Below are positions 5,121-7,315 of a stretch of 7,315 bases of DNA, in pieces. This DNA comes from DASZTU01 sp035493835 (GTDB taxonomy: Bacteria > Pseudomonadota > Alphaproteobacteria > Rhizobiales > Devosiaceae): the NCBI GenBank assembly GCA_035493835.1, contig DATJHO010000020.1:1-7315 (forward strand), in the 5' to 3' direction. A program made the translations under genes and the position numbers. The notes under the pieces were generated by a model. It did no database searches. It was not told the origin of the DNA and saw only the letters and a list, made by a program, of their open reading frames with translations. Within the stretch, counting starts at the first letter, position 1, and every line of letters starts with the position of its first letter.

Positions 5121-5686
5121 GCACCACGAAGCCGCCAAGCATGATTGAACGCCTCATCAACGGACTGCATAGCGATGAACGTGGAACGGCCGGCGTGGAA
5201 TTCGCGCTGCTGTCACCAATCCTGCTCTTCATCCTCGCCGGCACGATCGACTTCGGCCTGATGATCTACACGAGCGGCGGGCTCGACAAATCTGTAGCGG
5301 AAGTCACCAACTACGCCATTGTCCACGGCAGCAGCGCGTCGTCGGCCGGCGGCGCTGCCTTGGCCGCTAAACTCTTGGCGATCGCGCCCGCCGCGGTGGA
5401 CATCTCCGTTGTTGTCAACGGGGGCCCCCAACTCACGCGTATCAACGGCGCGGTCACCACTGCGGGCACTGTGTCGACCGCCGACGTTTGTCACTGCCCC
5501 ACCAGCAGCAACGGCACGGTGACTTGGGGCGGCGCCCTGACCTGCGGAGCGGCCTGTTCGGGCGGCGGGGTCGCCGGCAAGTTCGTCTACATCGCAGAGA
5601 GCGTCCCGTATTCACCGCTGTTCGGCGACTACGGCTTCGTCAAGAACCACAGCCTGTTCGCCAGCTCCCTGGTGCAAGTACAATGA
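5117..5686 (+). CDS. tadE: TadE-like pseudopilin (first copy)
   Basis: The 189-residue protein carries a TadE signature: ERG|TAGVEFALLSPILLFILAGTIDFGLMIY, with Gly23, Glu28 at +5 and a hydrophobic helix at about 29-51. In characterised Tad systems TadE is a minor pseudopilin trimmed by the TadV/FppA prepilin peptidase at this Gly. The periplasmic part has an unusual Cys cluster (CHC, then CGAAC at about 124-151), which could form disulfides. Start chosen is GTG 5117, which overlaps the preceding stop (GTGA) and suggests translational coupling; the in-frame ATG at 5141 would remove eight residues and is also possible, with the motif intact either way. Neither start has a strong ribosome-binding site. 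It is the middle gene of a three-gene unit. Confidence 0.85.
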   Translation: MSTTKPPSMIERLINGLHSDERGTAGVEFALLSPILLFILAGTIDFGLMIYTSGGLDKSVAEVTNYAIVHGSSASSAGGAALAAKLLAIAPAAVDISVVVNGGPQLTRINGAVTTAGTVSTADVCHCPTSSNGTVTWGGALTCGAACSGGGVAGKFVYIAESVPYSPLFGDYGFVKNHSLFASSLVQVQ

Positions 5687-6120
5687 AGATCGTCCGCCAG
5701 TTCGCAATCCATCAAGGCGGCGCCAGCGCCGTCGAGTTCGCGCTCGTCAGCATCCCGCTGATCCTGTTGCTGTTCGGTATCATCGAATACGGACGTCTGC
5801 TCTGGACCAAGCAAGAGATCACATCAGTCGCCACTTCGACCGCACGCTGTATGGGGGTGCTATCAACAGATTGCGCGACGGGCGGCAAGTTCGACTCCAG
5901 CAAGACACTTGCCCTCGTCGTCACGTCGGCCTCGAGCATGGGTGTGCCGCTCGTCAGTGCCGACGTGACACTTAATTCCAACACCACCTGCAACAGCGTG
6001 TCAGGGTTCTCCTCTGTGACCATCGGCTACACCTTTGAGACTGCAGCCCCGCAGGTCATCAGTGCGCTCGCGGATGGCACGAAGATTACGGAAACGGCCT
6101 GCTTCCCGAACCAGGGATAA
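5683..6120 (+). CDS. tadE: TadE-like pseudopilin (second copy)
   Basis: The 145-residue protein begins MKIVRQFAIHQGG|ASAVEFALVSIPLILLLFGIIEYGRLLW: Gly13, Glu18 at +5 and a hydrophobic helix at about 19-41, the TadE class-III pseudopilin layout. It shares the motif with the gene before it but little else, so the two are paralogous partners and not a recent duplication; one could fill the role given to TadF in other tad loci. The start is well supported by the ATGA overlap with the preceding stop. Cys residues in the C-terminal part (at about 57, 65, 107 and 140) suggest disulfides. The C-terminus ...TETACFPNQG looks natural. The mobile-element boundary begins only about 23 bp after the stop, and no terminator apart from a 5-bp hairpin (6122-6134) is present. 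Confidence 0.85.
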   Translation: MKIVRQFAIHQGGASAVEFALVSIPLILLLFGIIEYGRLLWTKQEITSVATSTARCMGVLSTDCATGGKFDSSKTLALVVTSASSMGVPLVSADVTLNSNTTCNSVSGFSSVTIGYTFETAAPQVISALADGTKITETACFPNQG

Positions 6121-6121
6121 C

Positions 6122-6134
6122 GTGCCACCGGCAC
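6122..6134. repeat. Short hairpin after the tad cassette
   Basis: GTGCC and GGCAC (5-bp stem, 3-nt loop) follow the stop codon by 1 nt. Without a T-run it is weak. It may be the stump of a terminator displaced by the adjacent insertion sequence. Confidence 0.3.
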
Positions 6135-6143
6135 TCTATGGAG

Positions 6144-6403
6144 TGGACCCGTTTTGCCGACAGTCGGCGATTGGGCTTACGCAGTGAGGCGGATGAACTC
6201 TCAGGGGGACTTCAGTCCCGAGTGCGGGTGGTATTCACAGCAGTCTTCGATCCAGGTAGGCAGCAAGTCGAGGATCGTGTCGGTATCGGACATGCCGTTG
6301 CTCTGCAGGCTTCTGAAGGGCGTAAACAACAACGTCAGCCGAAGGGCGGCGGCGGTCTGGGCGGTCTGCCGGGCGATGTAGGCACTGCCATTGTCGGGGA
6401 GAG
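6144..6403 (-). mobile_element. Remnant of an IS2-like IS3-family element
   Basis: The segment contains the decayed transposase end at 6177-6403 and an outer flank to about 6144, where TGGACCC could be the start of the terminal inverted repeat (IS3-family ends begin with TG). The outer boundary is inferred; no partner end is visible. The inner side abuts the intact IS3-family element. Confidence 0.5.
6177..6403 (-). pseudogene. Broken IS3-family (IS2-like) transposase OrfB, C-terminal part
   Basis: One minus-strand frame reads DNGSAYIARQTAQTAAALRL, then TPFRSLQSNGMS, then DTDTILDLLPTWIEDCCEYHPHSGLKSP-stop-EFIRLTA. This is the C-terminal third of an IS2-group OrfB (DNGS second catalytic Asp; SNGM; WIEDYNExHPHSGL; SPREFIR). 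Three lesions are visible. The N-terminal part is missing at the boundary just before the DNGS motif. About twenty residues after SNGM are deleted, removing the catalytic Glu region (usually AEAFVKTFKRDY). An in-frame TGA at 6201-6203 stands where the Arg of SPREF is expected, consistent with a CGA to TGA change. The frame is otherwise open, so decay is moderate. It cannot encode an active transposase. Confidence 0.75.
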
Positions 6404-7315
6404 GTGGCTCGGTTTGTCTGAACAGGTGTCGGGGGCTGGCAAAGTGGATTTCCGCCCTGGTTATGCCGCTGCCGGGATTGGCATCAGCGCGTTGAAGTAG
6501 GCGGCGTCCGGGGTGTGCCGGTCAAGGCTCGAGTGGGGGCGCCGGCCATTGTAGAAGACCAGATACCGGGCGATCGAAGCCCGGGCCTCGGCGACGGTGT
6601 CGTAGGCCCGAAGGTAGACCTCCTCATACTTGATCGACCGCCAGAGCCGTTCGACGAAGACGTTGTCGCGCCACGATCCCCTGCCGTCCATGCTGATGGC
6701 GATGCCGTTGTCGCGTAGGAGTGTGGTGAAGGCCATGCTGGTGAACTGGCTGCCCTGATCGGTGTTGAAGATTTCGGGCCTGCCGTAGCGGCCCAGCGCC
6801 TCCTCGACCGCTTCGAGGCAGAAGCTGGTGTCCATGCTGATCGACAGGCGCCAGGACAGCACCCGGCGGCTGAACCAGTCAACCACCGCGGCCAGATAGA
6901 CGAAGCCCCGAGCCATCGGGATATAGGTGATGTCCATCGCCCACACCTGGTTGGGCCGCGTCACCGCCAGCTGGCGCAGCAGGTAGGGATAGATCTTGTG
7001 GCCCGGCGCGGGCCTGCTGGTGCTGGGCTTGCGGTAGAGCGCCTCGATGCCCATCCGCTTCATCAGCGTGGACACGTGCAGCCGACCGACCCGGATGCCC
7101 GCTCCCGCCAGCAGGTCACGCAGCATGCGGGCGCCGGCGAACGGATAGTCCAGGTGCAGCGCGTCGATCCGGCGCATCACGGCGAGGGCCTCGGGCGATA
7201 CCGGACGGGACCGGTAATAGACGCTGGCCCGGCTGATGCCGAGCAAGCGGGCCTGCCGCACCACCGGCAGATCATGACCGCGATCGATCATCGCTTTACG
7301 CTCAGCAGCCCGGCC
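6400..7315 (-). mobile_element. IS3-family insertion sequence, right part, runs off the window
   Basis: The element contains the intact OrfB at 6461-7315 and about 60 bp of non-coding right end. The inner sequence AGGTGGCTCGG near 6402-6412 is the likely start of its terminal inverted repeat, placed just next to the DNGS codon of the IS2-like remnant. The exact end and target duplication cannot be fixed because the left end is outside the window. Confidence 0.7.
6461..7315 (-). CDS. IS3-family transposase OrfB (5' end outside the window)
   Basis: Counting from the internal ATG at 7289-7291 (276 residues), the protein has an HTH-like region (about 36-92) and an integrase-type rve domain with the full DDE set: D120 (WAMDITYIPM), D178 (NTDQGSQFTS) and E214 (VERLWRSIKYEE). 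D178 and E214 are separated by exactly 35 residues and Lys221 sits at +7 from the Glu, the standard IS3 spacing. The C-terminal FYNGRRPHSSLDRHTPDAAYF is also typical. The frame stays open from 7291 to the window edge (GRAAERKA precedes the Met), so the product may really be made as an OrfAB fusion by -1 programmed frameshifting from an OrfA beyond 7315. Nothing in the visible part is broken, so it may be active. The subgroup is not certain. Confidence 0.93.
   Translation of the reverse strand, partial: GRAAERKAMIDRGHDLPVVRQARLLGISRASVYYRSRPVSPEALAVMRRIDALHLDYPFAGARMLRDLLAGAGIRVGRLHVSTLMKRMGIEALYRKPSTSRPAPGHKIYPYLLRQLAVTRPNQVWAMDITYIPMARGFVYLAAVVDWFSRRVLSWRLSISMDTSFCLEAVEEALGRYGRPEIFNTDQGSQFTSMAFTTLLRDNGIAISMDGRGSWRDNVFVERLWRSIKYEEVYLRAYDTVAEARASIARYLVFYNGRRPHSSLDRHTPDAAYFNALMPIPAAA

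Noticed and set aside
5213..5522. Shadow frames inside the first TadE gene
   Set aside because: The TadE frame has a clear membrane helix and G|xxxxE motif; the others have no features.
6138..6500. Plus-strand open frame of about 120 codons across the IS boundary
   Set aside because: It spans two different mobile elements and is antisense to recognisable transposase sequence on the minus strand.
1..7315. CRISPR array, tRNA, rRNA, riboswitch, toxin-antitoxin pair
   Set aside because: I looked for regularly spaced direct repeats, cloverleaf-like segments with a CCA-proximal T-arm, conserved rRNA words and paired small overlapping genes and saw none.

Overview
The window looks like high-GC alphaproteobacterial chromosome. 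The nearest impression is a Bradyrhizobium/Rhodopseudomonas-type member of Hyphomicrobiales, judged from family resemblance of the small proteins, the terminator style and codon use; no search was run. It is an accessory region: small secreted or hypothetical genes on the left, a three-gene Tad-pilus-type cassette in the middle, and stacked insertion-sequence material on the right. No rRNA, tRNA or CRISPR array is visible.

Layout. 1-287 holds no assignable gene. 288-437 (+) encodes a 49-residue highly charged protein. 438-755 carries a decayed copy of a secreted-protein gene end plus its terminator. 827-1195 (-) encodes an antibiotic-biosynthesis-monooxygenase (ABM) fold protein. 1643-1861 (+) and 2261-2521 (+) encode two small signal-peptide-bearing proteins. 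The 3' end and terminator of the second are the intact counterpart of the decayed copy at 525-755. 2640-3194 is long and mostly non-coding, ending in a perfect 12-bp inverted repeat whose right arm covers the probable start codon of the next gene.

3195-6120 (+) is a tightly coupled cassette: a TadG-like protein (N-terminal membrane anchor plus a long Gly/Ser/Thr/Cys-rich repetitive export domain instead of the usual von Willebrand domain), then two TadE-like pseudopilins, each junction overlapping by 4 bp. Both TadE proteins keep the G|xxxxE prepilin-peptidase motif and the TadG protein does not. The core Tad genes (flp, tadA, tadB/C, rcpA, tadZ, tadV) are not in the window, so this is either one end of a tad locus or a detached surface cassette relying on a core elsewhere.

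Only 23 bp after the cassette the DNA becomes mobile-element sequence. A decayed IS2-like IS3-family transposase C-terminus (premature stop, catalytic Glu region deleted) appears to have been interrupted by a second IS3-family element whose OrfB is intact in the visible part (D120, D178, E214, K221) and runs off the right edge. The most unusual points are the hairpin over the tadG start, the beta-helix-like TadG passenger, the duplicated gene-end/terminator cassette and the nested IS.
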